Positions 44,752-53,820 of a DNA stretch of 53,820 bases are shown in pieces. A model generated the notes under the pieces. The model searched no databases and was not told the origin of the DNA. It was given only the letters and a program-made list of their open reading frames with translations. Each line of letters begins with the position of its first letter. Position 1 is the stretch's first letter. Position numbers and translations under genes: made by a program. This DNA comes from a candidate division WOR-3 bacterium. Its GTDB lineage: Bacteria > Hydrothermota > Tepidihabitantia > Tepidihabitantales > CAIPLT01. The stretch is taken from NCBI GenBank assembly GCA_026418155.1, contig JAOABV010000003.1, positions 1 through 53,820 of the forward strand, given 5' to 3'.

Positions 44752-45480
44752 TTAAATCCGGAATCGTTCACCTAAATAGATTTCTCGGGCTAATGGATTT
44801 TCAATTAGTTCTTGGGGATGACCTGAGACTAAAATTTTACCGTCGTACATAATATAAGTGCGGTCAGTAATTTCTAAAGTCTCTCGCACGTTATGGTCAG
44901 TAATGAAAATGCCTAAACCTTCGGATTTAAGTTGTTTGATAATGTCTTGAATTTCAGCACGGACAATCGGGTCAATACCAGTAAAAGGTTCATCTAATAG
45001 TAAAAACTTGGGATTTGATACTAATGCTCGAGCCAGTTCAACTCTTCGGCGTTCTCCACCTGATAGACTTGCGCCTTTTTGATTTGCCAGTTCCTGGATG
45101 TCAAGTTTTAATAATAATTTGTCTAAGATTTCCTGTCTTTTTGCATTTGGTATATTTAACAGTTCTAAAATTGCTAAGATATTATCTTTTACTGATAGTT
45201 TACGAAAGATGGACGGCTCTTGGGAGAGATAACCTAAGCCCAGTCTGGCTCTTTTATATACAGGTAAGTTTGTGATTTCTTGACCGTTGAGAAAGATTTT
45301 GCCGGCTTCTGGTTGAATATAACCAGTAATCATATGAAAGGTTGTGGTCTTACCCGCACCATTTGGTCCTAAGAGCCCGACAATTTCACCTTGATGAATT
45401 TCTAACGAGACATCATTAACAACTTTACGGGTATTATAAGATTTGACTAAATTTTGAGCAACAAGTGCTGTAGCATTCAT
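44752..45480 (-). CDS. lptB: LPS export ABC transporter ATPase LptB
   Basis: 242 residues. Walker A GPNGAGKTT, Q-loop GYLSQEPSIF, signature LSGGERRRVELARAL, Walker B FLLLDEPFTGIDP and the H-loop FITDHN. LptB powers the LptFG complex that lifts lipopolysaccharide from the inner membrane; LptF, LptG and LptD are not here. The start MNATALVAQNLVKSY is at 45480, where a 49-bp tandem repeat that contains the same start begins. No Shine-Dalgarno sequence is apparent. Confidence 0.96.
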   Translation of the reverse strand: MNATALVAQNLVKSYNTRKVVNDVSLEIHQGEIVGLLGPNGAGKTTTFHMITGYIQPEAGKIFLNGQEITNLPVYKRARLGLGYLSQEPSIFRKLSVKDNILAILELLNIPNAKRQEILDKLLLKLDIQELANQKGASLSGGERRRVELARALVSNPKFLLLDEPFTGIDPIVRAEIQDIIKQLKSEGLGIFITDHNVRETLEITDRTYIMYDGKILVSGHPQELIENPLAREIYLGERFRI

Positions 45481-45734
45481 AAGTTAAAAATAATATAATT
45501 TGCAGTTATATTTGTAAGATAGCATTCATAGATTAAAATTAATATAATTTGCAGTTATATTTTAATGTAGCATTTATAGATTAAAATTAATATAATTCGC
45601 AGTTATATTTGTAATGTAGCATTTATAAATTAAAATTAATATAATTCGCAGTTATATTTATAATGTAGCATTTATAAATTAAAATTAATACAATTCGCAG
45701 TCAAATTTGTAACAACGAGTGCGATGGTCTTCAT
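45470..45734. repeat. 49-bp tandem repeat, about 5 copies, each carrying an lptB-like start
   Basis: Units at 45481-45529, 45530-45577, 45578-45626, 45627-45675 and a decayed one at 45676-45734. On the minus strand each begins ATxAATGCTAC, equal to the lptB start ATGAATGCTAC, followed by TATAACTGCxAATTATATTA. Only the unit nearest lptB keeps an ATG (a 7-codon ORF then stop); older units read ATA. The array fills most of the lptA-lptB spacer. Confidence 0.95.
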
Positions 45735-45772
45735 AAATTAACATATAGTGTTGTTATTTAATATATTGTAAC

Positions 45773-46750
45773 TCATATCTGTTCCGTAAAAAGATATTTG
45801 CCACTAACAAGACTGTTTTTATCCGATTGAATTATTATCATAGTCGGTTTGCCGTCTTGATAATAAATTGAGAATATCTCACCCCAAACCTCAACTTTCC
45901 CATCTTCAGTAATATAATTAGCAATAGCCGAATTAATAATCTTAACAGTATTTAATGACAGACTACTCGTTGACGCCGAATCTTCTTTTAAGAAAAATTT
46001 AATGATTTCGCCTTGGACACGATTTTGATTATCAACCACCTGAGGATTTCCAAGGGCATAACCCGAATCACCCTTTAGAAAATATACCAAAGAGTCACAT
46101 TTTAAGATGGTATTTTCCGTTCGCGCATTAATGCTTTCAATAGCAAAGAATTGCGCTTCGCGATTCTTAAGCATCATTTTATTGCTTTGGACAATAACTG
46201 CTTCATTGTCTTTTTGCCCAATAATTTTCAGTACTGGTTGTGAATCAATTATGCCAATCTGTTCTTTAAAATCATATTTTGCCCGTTTACTGGTTGCTTC
46301 AATATTCTGTGTTTTTTCTTTTATGATAATATCGCTTTCAGAATAAACTATATTTTGTCGATTATCTAAGATTAGATGTGAGGTTTCAATTGATAATGTC
46401 TCAGAATCGACTTTAACTTCAGTTTTGAGAATAGTCTTTTTCTGGTCAAAATAGTAGCGTGCGGTTTCAGCCGTAATTTTGAATTGTGGATGCTCAATTA
46501 CTACTTGAAAAATCTGAGCCACATTATCTCTTTCCCAAAATAATGCATTAGTGCCATTAATTTTTGTATCTTTATCAGTTATGGTAATACCTTGGGGAAA
46601 AGATGTTGCCCGACCTCTTTCAGTATCAATAATTTCCATTTTCGGTGCTGAAATTTCAGCCGCGATTAAACTTGAGATAATAAATAAACAAAGGAGATAG
46701 AGTTGATATTTCATGAAATAGATTAATTGTTTGCCAGTTTTTCTTTTCAT
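45773..46750 (-). CDS. lptA: LptA/OstA-like periplasmic protein
   Basis: 325 residues with a signal peptide (cleavage near LIAAE). Beta-jellyroll OstA repeats: GITITDKDTKINGTNALF, FKITAETARYYFDQKKTIL, LILDNRQNIVYSESDIIIK and EATSKRAKYDFKEQIGIID. Typical LptA is under 200 residues; at about 300 mature residues this one could span more of the periplasm. It bridges LptC and LptD in LPS transport. A second in-frame ATG (46714) is a possible start. It is 15 bases behind lptC. Confidence 0.85.
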   Translation of the reverse strand: MKRKTGKQLIYFMKYQLYLLCLFIISSLIAAEISAPKMEIIDTERGRATSFPQGITITDKDTKINGTNALFWERDNVAQIFQVVIEHPQFKITAETARYYFDQKKTILKTEVKVDSETLSIETSHLILDNRQNIVYSESDIIIKEKTQNIEATSKRAKYDFKEQIGIIDSQPVLKIIGQKDNEAVIVQSNKMMLKNREAQFFAIESINARTENTILKCDSLVYFLKGDSGYALGNPQVVDNQNRVQGEIIKFFLKEDSASTSSLSLNTVKIINSAIANYITEDGKVEVWGEIFSIYYQDGKPTMIIIQSDKNSLVSGKYLFTEQI

Positions 46751-46765
46751 TCGTTTTAATAAGAA

Positions 46766-47350
46766 TTAGAATTCATAGGTTGATTTTCCGGTAACACTAC
46801 TTTTAATTTCTATTCGTTTAAGTGCTGCATCTGAGATTAGACCTTTGCCTTCAATTACACCCTGTTTGTTTTCAATCTTTACCCAGGCATCAGTCGTAAT
46901 AATCCTCTCTCGATTGTTCCATACCAAAGAATCGGTATGCAGAATTGTGCCGTCAGTGGTCTGAACCACGACGCTGTCTTGAGCAACTAAATCTGAAGTT
47001 TGAGTATAGACCACTCCTTTTTTCGCATCAAGAGTGGAATAGATTGAGCCATCTTCGTCGTAAAATAAAATGTGCGGATTGTTAACAACTATCTTTTGCG
47101 AACTAATATTAGTTTCTTCGTAAACATAGGCTTTATCCGCAAACAACCGATATAATTTCTGACCACTGGAACTCTCAAAAAGGGTAAAATTAGTCACTAT
47201 CTGAGACGGCAATGGTTCTGATTGGCCAGTATGTGATTTAGGCTTACAAGAGTTAAAATTAATAATGAAAAACCCAAAACTAAAGATAAACATTAAAAAT
47301 ACAAACCCTGAAAATAATTTTGCAAGTAGTCTTTTTTTCGGTATCAGCAT
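46766..47350 (-). CDS. lptC: LPS export periplasmic protein LptC
   Basis: 194 residues with one N-terminal membrane segment (FSGFVFLMFIFSFGFFI) ending in FNSC, which could be a weak lipobox, as found in LptC of some phyla. The jellyroll part follows: FTLFESSSGQKLYRLFADKAY, VVNNPHILFYDEDGSIYS and LDAKKGVVYTQTSDLVAQDSV. It accepts LPS from LptFG and passes it to LptA, encoded just downstream. An lpxL-like gene lies 70 bases upstream. Confidence 0.9.
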   Translation of the reverse strand: MLIPKKRLLAKLFSGFVFLMFIFSFGFFIINFNSCKPKSHTGQSEPLPSQIVTNFTLFESSSGQKLYRLFADKAYVYEETNISSQKIVVNNPHILFYDEDGSIYSTLDAKKGVVYTQTSDLVAQDSVVVQTTDGTILHTDSLVWNNRERIITTDAWVKIENKQGVIEGKGLISDAALKRIEIKSSVTGKSTYEF

Positions 47351-47420
47351 TTTCCTATATTGCCCGGGTATGGCGATTTTCTATTATGGTGCTTAGCCTT
47401 TTCATATTCGGTTTTTCCTA

Positions 47421-48305
47421 TTATTTTGCCCAAAAGACCCATTGGTCAGGATATGTTTGTAAGAATGGTAAGAACTGTTGGACAATGTTTTGGCGGATTT
47501 CGTCTTGACTAAGATGAGGCATAATTGCTTTTCCGACTGAAACTTTAATCCTTTTATCTTGAGAATAGATAAAAATCGGCACAATCGGTAATGAATACCG
47601 CCGACTCAAAATCGAAGGCACTTTATTCTTTATCGCATCCGATAATTCAGTTAGTATTTTGCCCCCAGAATCAGTGTTAGTATTGTCTAAAACAAACCCT
47701 AATATTGAAGGCTGTTTACTTTTCATTTTATCTTGCAGCGATTTAAGGTTATAAATTAAGTGAATATTATTGTTGCTCCTTTTCTTAGTTAAATAGTTAT
47801 TTAATCTTTGGTCTTGTTGATTTTGCACACTTAATAAAATCTCATAACCGCTACGAGCAAAAATTTTGGGTAACAGTTCCCACGGTCCAAAATGAAAGGA
47901 AACAACAACACAAGGTTGATTACTCATCATAATATTTTCACGCTTAATCTTCTTATTGTCAAGGATTTTATCGTTTCCATCTCTAATGGCTTCTTTATTA
48001 CTTCCACGAATTTTCTTTCCCGAATTTTGCTCGATTTTGGGAAAAATTTTTTCACCGCGGATTTGAATGCAATCAAGAGTATTGTTATCAGTTTTTATCA
48101 TCAAAGCAAGATTTTTTCCGACACCTAAGGCATTTTTTATCCAGAAATATTTATCCTTCCGACCAATTATCTTAAGATAGTTAAAATAAATTTCTTTGCG
48201 GTATTGCGGTTTTAATAAAAGATAAGTTAGGATGATTAACTGGGAGAAATATATTGCTAAAGATAAAGGTAATAAATTAATTAAGAATATTAACCCAACG
48301 AGCAC
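47421..48305 (-). CDS. lipid A biosynthesis acyltransferase-like protein (LpxL/HtrB family)
   Basis: 294 residues. N-terminal membrane anchor (LVGLIFLINLLPLSLAIYF). Catalytic HxxxxE reads HFGPWE at about residue 137, and downstream GFVLDNTNTDSGGK and PIVPIFIY fit the lysophospholipid/lipid A acyltransferase fold. It adds secondary acyl chains to lipid A or a related lipid. The start is a GTG at 48305, 2 bases after the pyrG stop. The location next to lptC and lptA supports an envelope lipid role. Confidence 0.88.
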   Translation of the reverse strand: MLVGLIFLINLLPLSLAIYFSQLIILTYLLLKPQYRKEIYFNYLKIIGRKDKYFWIKNALGVGKNLALMIKTDNNTLDCIQIRGEKIFPKIEQNSGKKIRGSNKEAIRDGNDKILDNKKIKRENIMMSNQPCVVVSFHFGPWELLPKIFARSGYEILLSVQNQQDQRLNNYLTKKRSNNNIHLIYNLKSLQDKMKSKQPSILGFVLDNTNTDSGGKILTELSDAIKNKVPSILSRRYSLPIVPIFIYSQDKRIKVSVGKAIMPHLSQDEIRQNIVQQFLPFLQTYPDQWVFWAK

Positions 48306-48307
48306 GA

Positions 48308-49924
48308 TTAGTCATTTTTGTCGAGTGAATTTTGACAGGCTCGGATAAACCCGACAAATAATGGATTAGGCCTTAAAGGCCTTGAGGTAAATTCTGGATG
48401 AAACTGGGTGGCAAGAAAGAAAGGATGGTCTTTTAATTCAATGATTTCCACTAAATTATCTTTACCGACTTTTGAAGTACCACTAATTATTAAGCCCTGT
48501 TTTTTTAGAATCGGCACAAAACGATTATTGACTTCATAACGATGTCGATGCCGTTCTTGAATTTCTAATTGCTGGTAACACTCATATGCTAAACTGCCTT
48601 TCTTCAATTTTGTAACATAAGCACCTAACCGCATCGTTCCGCCTTTTTGTCGTTTTCCCCGCTGACTGGGTAAAAGATAAATTACTGGATAACGAGTTTT
48701 CGGATTGAATTCAGTTGAATTTGCTCCTGGCAGTTTACAAACTGACCGGGCAAATTCAATCACGGCACATTGCAATCCAATACATAAGCCGAAAAAAGGA
48801 ACTTTCTGAGTCCTTAGATAATTGATTGCGGCAATTTTGCCTTCGATGCCCCGAACGCCAAAACCTCCCGGCACAATTACACCCGATAAACCCGATAATT
48901 TTTCTTGGGCATTACTCTGATTGATCGATTCGGCTTCAATCCATTTAATCTCGGCTTTGACATTCCAGTAAGTTGCTGCATGATGAATCGCTTCAACCAC
49001 ACTCTTGTAGGCATCATGTAAAGCAATATACTTTCCGCAAATGCCAATCGGAATTATCACTTTAGGATTTTTACTCTTTTCAACATAGTCCTGCCAATGC
49101 TGTAAATTGTGTTTCCGAGATGGATATTTCAAATGCAATAATTTTGTAATCAATTCATCCAAACCTTGCTTCTTAAAAATCAAAGGAATTTCATAGATAT
49201 TATCTACATCTAAGGCTTCAATCACGGCCTGTTTCGGCACATTACAAAACAAAGCAATCTTATCTTTAGCATCTTGGGGTAATGGTAATTTAGTCCGGCA
49301 AAGTAAAATATCAGGTTGGATACCGATTTCTCTTAATTCTTTGACTGAATGCTGGGTTGGTTTAGTCTTGTATTCACTGGAAGTTTCAATAAATGGCACC
49401 AAAGTCAGATGGACATATATCACATTTTCTTTACCTTCTTCAATTTGCATTTGTCGGGCTGCTTCTAAAAATGGCAAACTCTCAATATCACCAACTGTGC
49501 CTCCAATTTCGGTGATAATCACATCAACTTTATTGGCTAATCTTCGGATACTGTCTTTTATTTCATTAGTGATATGAGGCACAACTTGAATTGTGCCACC
49601 TAAAAAAACTCCTTTGCGCTCTTTTTCAATAACTGAATTATAGATTTGACCAGTAGTAAGATTATGATATCGGGTTAAATTTTGGTCCAAGAATCGCTCA
49701 TAATGTCCTAAATCTAAATCTGTCTCCGCTCCGTCTTCAGTAACAAATACTTCGCCATGTTGAAAAGGACTCATTGTGCCTGGGTCAACATTAATATAAG
49801 GGTCGAATTTTTGTAAAGTTACTTTCAAACCTCGACTTTTTAAGAGCAAGCCGATTGAAGCAGTGGCAATACCTTTACCCAGAGAAGAAACAACACCACC
49901 GGTTACAAAAATATATTTGGGCAT
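48308..49924 (-). CDS. pyrG: CTP synthase
   Basis: 538 residues; makes CTP from UTP, ATP and glutamine. Synthetase domain with [15 protein letters not shown] and [15 protein letters not shown]; glutaminase domain with Cys in FFGLCIGLQ and the His-Glu pair in QFHPEF. Complete. It is the first gene of a run pyrG-lpxL-like-lptC-lptA-lptB-rpoN and has its own promoter, placed so that the mRNA would start at the ATG. Confidence 0.98.
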   Translation of the reverse strand: MPKYIFVTGGVVSSLGKGIATASIGLLLKSRGLKVTLQKFDPYINVDPGTMSPFQHGEVFVTEDGAETDLDLGHYERFLDQNLTRYHNLTTGQIYNSVIEKERKGVFLGGTIQVVPHITNEIKDSIRRLANKVDVIITEIGGTVGDIESLPFLEAARQMQIEEGKENVIYVHLTLVPFIETSSEYKTKPTQHSVKELREIGIQPDILLCRTKLPLPQDAKDKIALFCNVPKQAVIEALDVDNIYEIPLIFKKQGLDELITKLLHLKYPSRKHNLQHWQDYVEKSKNPKVIIPIGICGKYIALHDAYKSVVEAIHHAATYWNVKAEIKWIEAESINQSNAQEKLSGLSGVIVPGGFGVRGIEGKIAAINYLRTQKVPFFGLCIGLQCAVIEFARSVCKLPGANSTEFNPKTRYPVIYLLPSQRGKRQKGGTMRLGAYVTKLKKGSLAYECYQQLEIQERHRHRYEVNNRFVPILKKQGLIISGTSKVGKDNLVEIIELKDHPFFLATQFHPEFTSRPLRPNPLFVGFIRACQNSLDKND

Positions 49925-49929
49925 AATCT

Positions 49930-49957
49930 AAGATAAAGAAGATAAACAAAAAGTCAA
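49930..49957 (-). promoter_or_regulatory. sigma-70 type promoter of pyrG, probably leaderless
   Basis: On the minus strand TTGACT (49957-49952), a 16-base spacer and TATCTT (49935-49930). Five bases separate the -10 box from the pyrG ATG (49924), so transcription would begin at the start codon. Confidence 0.5.
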
Positions 49958-51270
49958 GAGATTATTGCAATGTGTCCAAGAGATACTATACAGTTTATGA
50001 GATTTAATTATAATGGATATGTGAGACAGGTCTTGAAATTAGCAAAAACTAATTAACTTTTAGTTGCCTTGTGCCTTTCCTGGAACATTTTATATATTAA
50101 ACCAATTATCTTCTGGTTACTATGTACCTGTAACATTTATATTTTGAACTCCGGAAAAGTTAATTTTACTATATTTTTGCTTTTCTTTGTCCGCAATTTG
50201 TTCCGCTATCCTACAAAAGGGCTGTTTGTCAGAATATTCTATTTCTCTGCGAACAGAAGTTTTCAAATGATAATTGCGCAAAACTTTCTTAAAAGGAAGG
50301 GGGCTAGGGTGGGGTTAGCCTTGCCCATACTACCCTTCAGCATATCGCTAAAAGTGAATTACCGTATAAGCGAAATACGAGGTCGCCTACCAGTTAGCTT
50401 GAATCGTATAGTAAAATGTCTTGAAGTCTATATTTCAATCTGTAAAAAACAGATATTCTTTTTAGGCCTTCCTAAATGTGTCTTAACTTATTTATAAGAC
50501 CGCCCTTGAAATAACTTAAAACAGAATCTGAGAGAAAATCTAATACCATTTCAGATAGCAATTTTATTACAACATTTTGCTTTACAATAGGTTATAAGTT
50601 AGACAAGAAACTTCTCAAGTAAAGACTATTAAGAGTAACATTTTGGTTAGGACTGACCTGCTATTTACTTTAGACCTTGAACTTTTGAGCATTTGATATT
50701 TGCTGACATTGAAATTAAGCAGTTGCAACTTGCGATTGTTTTTTAACACCGAACTTTGGCAAATGTCATCTTTTGTTTGTATTTGAGATTCGTCACTGAA
50801 ATTAAGCAGGTCTAACCTGTTATTGTCTTTAGACCTTGAACTATTGAATATTTGACATCTACTGACATTGAAATTACGCAGTGCAACCTCTTATTTCATC
50901 CATTCTGTTTTCGCTCTTTAGATTTTGGTTTATTCTGCAAAACGTTTCCTGAATTTTTTCACAAACAACTAAAAATACTAAACAGTTCTTATATTCTTGT
51001 TAAATGAATAAGTTTAGCAGTTTGTTCAGACCGTTCTATTTTATTATCACTAATCTTTCAATTATTTTCTTTTATCATTAAAAATTTTACAGGAATTTTA
51101 TTTCAGGTAGCATAAAAAATTTTGTGTATTTGCGTTTTCTTCTATTGGGTGCGTTCTCTTTTTCTTATTATTAAAATTGTCCGTTATAGGAGGATACATC
51201 TTTGTTTTTAACATATCAATTCCAAATTTACACAAGACATTAATACACGATACCTTTATCTTACTTTCCC
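49958..51270. other. 1.3-kb divergent spacer with G-rich patch and direct repeats; no supported gene
   Basis: Lies between pyrG and grpE. The open frame 50069-50497 has no start context, no family and odd composition, and I reject it. At 50298-50329 a G-rich patch (AAGGGGGCTAGGGTGGGGTT onward) stands out. From 50640 to 50890 there are direct repeats (listed separately). An orphan GGAGG at 51188-51192 has no reading frame behind it. Confidence 0.5.
50668..50887. repeat. imperfect direct repeat, 62 bases, 158-base spacing
   Basis: CTTTAGACCTTGAACTxTTG onward to TGACATTGAAATTAxGCAG and TGCAAC occurs at 50668-50729 and 50826-50887. A partial third copy (CACTGAAATTAAGCAGG) is at 50793-50810. The text before each copy (GACTGACCTGCTATTT and GTCTAACCTGTTATTG) is also similar, so about 180 bases were duplicated and then diverged. 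Confidence 0.7.
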
Positions 51271-51299
51271 TTGACGAAGGATAGTTCTTAATTTATAAT
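51271..51299 (+). promoter_or_regulatory. sigma-70 type promoter of grpE, probably leaderless
   Basis: TTGACG at 51271-51276, a 17-base spacer and TATAAT at 51294-51299. Eight bases separate the -10 box from the ATG at 51308, leaving a leader of 0-2 bases. No CIRCE inverted repeat is seen. Confidence 0.6.
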
Positions 51300-51307
51300 T
51301 AAGTTTA

Positions 51308-51850
51308 ATGACTAAAAAAGGACCTGTAAGCGAACTTAAAGAAAAGTTGGAAACACTCAGCGCTGAAGCCAAAACTCATTATGAAAATTATTTACGGCTT
51401 CTGGCTGAGTTTGAAAACTTTCGTAAACGCAAAGAGCGCGAAATTGATGAGTTTCGGTTATATGCCAATGAAAATTTGATGACTGAACTTATTCCGGTTT
51501 TAGAAAATTTTGATCGCGCCTTAGCCTGTAAAGATTTAGCAGTCGCAAATAATAAAGAGAGTTTACAAAAAGGTCTGGAGATTGTCTATCGACAGTTGAA
51601 AAGTATTTTAGAAAAATTTGGTTTAAAAGAATTCTCCATGCAAGGCCAAGAATTTAATCCGAAAACTTGTGAGGCTATCAGTTTTATTGAAACTAATGAG
51701 AAGCCGACTAATACTGTTGTTGAAGAGATTGGTAAAGGTTATTTGTATTATGATAGAGTAATCCGTCCAGCAAAAGTAATTGTCGCCATACCAAAGAAAG
51801 AAGATAACAAGCAAAAGTCGGATAAAGATAAGGAAAATAATTTGGCCTAA
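51308..51850 (+). CDS. grpE: nucleotide exchange factor GrpE
   Basis: 180 residues. Long N-terminal coiled coil (LKEKLETLSAEAKTHYEN), then the family core RLLAEFENFRKRKERE, ELIPVLENFDRAL and the C-terminal beta domain ending in YYDRVIRPAKVIVA. GrpE releases ADP from DnaK, encoded 103 bases downstream. The hydrophilic tail after residue 165 is Lys/Asp-rich. No hrcA or dnaJ is seen in the window, and no Shine-Dalgarno sequence precedes the ATG. Confidence 0.97.
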   Translation: MTKKGPVSELKEKLETLSAEAKTHYENYLRLLAEFENFRKRKEREIDEFRLYANENLMTELIPVLENFDRALACKDLAVANNKESLQKGLEIVYRQLKSILEKFGLKEFSMQGQEFNPKTCEAISFIETNEKPTNTVVEEIGKGYLYYDRVIRPAKVIVAIPKKEDNKQKSDKDKENNLA

Positions 51851-51953
51851 TAAGAGGTGAGATAGCGCATCAGAATATTTTTCCGAAATCGATTCTCAAT
51901 TAAAATAGTCTAATAAATTATAAGAAGTGATACTATAAGACAGGAGGAGAATT

Positions 51954-53819
51954 ATGGCAAAAGTTATTGGTATTGATTTAGGAACAACTTTTTCTTGTGT
52001 TGCGGTAATGGAGCGGGGACAACCGGTTGTAATTCCTAATCCTGAAGGTGGAAGAATTACGCCGTCAGTAGTCGCTTTTGGCAAAGAACGACTTGTGGGG
52101 ACGCTTGCACGACGCCAGGCGATTATTAATCCTGAACATACTGTCTTCTCCATTAAGCGTTTTATGGGGCGCCGTTATTCAGAAGTTACTGAAGAGATAA
52201 AAAGAGTTCCCTATAAAGTAGTCGAAGCCCCAAATGGCGATGCTTGGGTTAAGATTGATGATAAGACTTATTCTCCACCAGAAATCTCAGCAATGATTTT
52301 GCAGTATCTGAAAAAAGCGGCTGAAGCCTATTTAGGCGAACCTGTAACCAAAGCGGTCATTACTGTCCCGGCTTATTTTAATGACTCTCAACGTCAAGCA
52401 ACAAAAGATGCGGGTAAAATTGCAGGTTTAGAAGTTCTGCGGATTATTAATGAACCGACCGCGGCATCTTTGGCTTATGGTTTGGATAAGAAAAAGGCTG
52501 AAAAGATAGCGGTTTATGATTTAGGTGGTGGCACCTTTGATATTTCTATCTTAGAAATTGGTGAAGGGGTCTTTGAAGTCCGTTCTACTAACGGTAATAC
52601 CCATTTGGGCGGAGATGACTTTGATGCCCGGATTATGGAGTGGATATTAGAGGAATTTCGCAAAGAACACGGCATTGATTTGTCCAAAGACCGGACTGCT
52701 CTCCAACGCATTCGAGAGGCTGCGGAAAAAGCCAAATGCGAACTCTCCACGGCAATGGAAACGACGATTAGTTTACCTTTTATCTGCTCAGACTCCAAGA
52801 AAGGTCCGCTCCACATTGAATTAAGATTAACTCGTGCAAAATTAGAAGCCTTGGTCGAGGATTTAATTCAAAGCACACTTGGTCCAGTAAAACAGGCATT
52901 AGAAGACGCTAAGTTAACTCCATCACAAATTGATGAAGTGATTTTAGTTGGTGGTCAAACTCGAATGCCCAGGGTCCAAGAAGTTGTGCGAAACTTCTTT
53001 AACAAAGAACCGAACAAAAGCATCAATCCAGATGAAGTCGTTGCAGTTGGTGCGGCAATTCAAGCTGCGGTTTTGGCTGGTGAAGTTAAAGATGTCGTGC
53101 TTTTAGATGTAACTCCCTTATCTTTAGGTATTGAAACTTTAGGTGGCATAATGACCAAAATCATTGAACGCAACACGACAATTCCAACTCGTAAAAGCCA
53201 AATCTTCACCACTGCTGAAGATAACCAGAGTGCTGTTACAATTCATGTACTCCAAGGCGAAAGAGAAATGGCCGTTGATAACCGAACCTTAGGTCGATTT
53301 GAACTTATTGGTATTCCACCTGCGCCTCGTGGTGTGCCGCAAATTGAAGTAACCTTTGATATCGATGCCGATGGTATCTTACATGTCACTGCCAAAGATT
53401 TAGCAACCAAAAAAGAACAGAGCATTCGTATTACTGCATCATCGGGTTTAAGTAAAGAAGATGTCGAAAGAGCAATTAAAGATGCTGAAGCCCATGCTGC
53501 TGAAGACCGCGCCAAACGGGAAGTGATTGAAGCCCGCAATCGTGCTGACACTTTAATCTACCATACAGAAAAAAGTCTTAAAGAGTTTGGCGACAAAGTC
53601 TCTGAATCCGATAAAAAGAATATTGAAGATGCTATCAATCGTCTCAAAGAATCAATGAAAGGCAATGACAAATCAGCAATCGAGCGCGACATCGAAGCCT
53701 TACAAAAAGCAAGTTACAAACTTGCGGAAGAAATGTATCGACAAGCACAAGGTAAAAGTGCTGAAGCGACGACCAAAGAAGAAACTAAATCGAGCGATAA
53801 AAAAGTCGATGCCGACTAA
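51954..53819 (+). CDS. dnaK: chaperone protein DnaK (Hsp70)
   Basis: 621 residues, complete, with TAA one base before the window end. ATPase domain with [14 protein letters not shown], the phosphate loop DLGGGTFD near residue 190 and [11 protein letters not shown]; substrate-binding domain with the linker [19 protein letters not shown] and [13 protein letters not shown]; helical lid; the C-terminal tail is Lys/Glu/Ser-rich but ends DKKVDAD rather than the EEVD-like or GDDVVDAEFEE end of many DnaKs. A strong GGAGGAG site lies 5 bases before the ATG. It is linked to grpE. Confidence 0.98.
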   Translation: MAKVIGIDLGTTFSCVAVMERGQPVVIPNPEGGRITPSVVAFGKERLVGTLARRQAIINPEHTVFSIKRFMGRRYSEVTEEIKRVPYKVVEAPNGDAWVKIDDKTYSPPEISAMILQYLKKAAEAYLGEPVTKAVITVPAYFNDSQRQATKDAGKIAGLEVLRIINEPTAASLAYGLDKKKAEKIAVYDLGGGTFDISILEIGEGVFEVRSTNGNTHLGGDDFDARIMEWILEEFRKEHGIDLSKDRTALQRIREAAEKAKCELSTAMETTISLPFICSDSKKGPLHIELRLTRAKLEALVEDLIQSTLGPVKQALEDAKLTPSQIDEVILVGGQTRMPRVQEVVRNFFNKEPNKSINPDEVVAVGAAIQAAVLAGEVKDVVLLDVTPLSLGIETLGGIMTKIIERNTTIPTRKSQIFTTAEDNQSAVTIHVLQGEREMAVDNRTLGRFELIGIPPAPRGVPQIEVTFDIDADGILHVTAKDLATKKEQSIRITASSGLSKEDVERAIKDAEAHAAEDRAKREVIEARNRADTLIYHTEKSLKEFGDKVSESDKKNIEDAINRLKESMKGNDKSAIERDIEALQKASYKLAEEMYRQAQGKSAEATTKEETKSSDKKVDAD

Positions 53820-53820
53820 T

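Noticed and set aside
45470-45734. CRISPR array at the 49-bp repeats
   Set aside because: Units are directly adjacent with no unique spacers, and no cas genes are near.
50069-50497. 142-codon open frame between pyrG and grpE
   Set aside because: No ribosome site, amino-acid make-up unlike a membrane or soluble protein, covers a G-rich patch, and no motif is recognisable.
51181-51307. CIRCE/HrcA operator before grpE-dnaK
   Set aside because: No TTAGCACTC inverted repeat is present upstream of grpE or dnaK.

Overview
The window is a bacterial chromosome segment that is poor in G+C. It encodes 44 readily recognised protein genes, several very short genes and four tRNA genes. Genes for an outer membrane are present: LptA, LptB and LptC, a lipid A type acyltransferase, TolB and two PorV/PorQ-type beta-barrels. 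So are genes of an anaerobic redox metabolism: HdrABC with MvhD, HypB, a rubrerythrin-like ferritin, rubredoxins and a ferredoxin:disulfide reductase. A diderm anaerobe fits, and the mix recalls candidate phylum WOR-3 (Stahlbacteria) or a neighbouring lineage. That placement is an inference from gene content, not from a phylogenetic marker.

Layout. 1-7.2 kb: topA, a lipoyl/KOW-type protein of unknown role, a PorV/PorQ barrel, accA and era. 8.1-10.6 kb: an iron and oxygen-defence island with a ferritin, a 53-residue desulforedoxin-like protein, a rubrerythrin-like ferritin, a rubredoxin-cupin fusion, a glutaredoxin and an FTR-rubredoxin fusion. 10.7-20.1 kb (minus strand): an exported Memo-AMMECR1 fusion, a 40-residue zinc ribbon, a TPR protein, TrkA/TrkH potassium uptake, a THEP1 NTPase, tolB-clpX-clpP-tig and tRNA-Leu. 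20.6-25.2 kb: hdrC, a 34-residue chimeric ORF, hdrB, hdrA, mvhD and surE. 25.7-35.5 kb (minus): a radical SAM protein, an LPP20/FlgT-like protein, tRNA-Gly, a 1135-residue repeat protein, a SIMPL protein, a decayed paralogue of the repeat protein, rpiB, ilvE, tRNA-Met, an isochorismatase-like hydrolase and tRNA-Ala. 35.9-42.1 kb: a GT2 glycosyltransferase, a second PorV/PorQ barrel behind a structured leader, purA, hypB and an MFS transporter. 42.5-49.9 kb (minus): a ComEA-like protein, rpoN, lptB, lptA, lptC, an lpxL-like gene and pyrG. 51.3-53.8 kb: grpE and dnaK.

How the genes fit together. HdrABC plus MvhD would form a soluble flavin-based electron-transfer complex. HypB suggests a [NiFe]-hydrogenase elsewhere in the genome. 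The redox island would handle iron, peroxide and thiol repair. The Lpt block and the acyltransferase build the outer leaflet. TolB and the barrels belong to the same envelope.

The least ordinary points are these. (1) Short tandem duplications recur in the spacers and sometimes include a start codon: a 49-bp unit carries the lptB start, and a 101-bp duplication of the hdrC/hdrB junction leaves a tiny chimeric ORF. (2) ClpP has Asn in place of the catalytic Asp. (3) The 1135-residue protein carries exactly 20 decapeptide repeats and has a broken paralogue nearby. (4) Several strong promoters sit so close to the start codon that the mRNA should be leaderless. (5) A cysteine hydrolase has its catalytic Asp upstream of the first Met. 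I see no CRISPR array, no intact insertion sequence, no rRNA and no phage.
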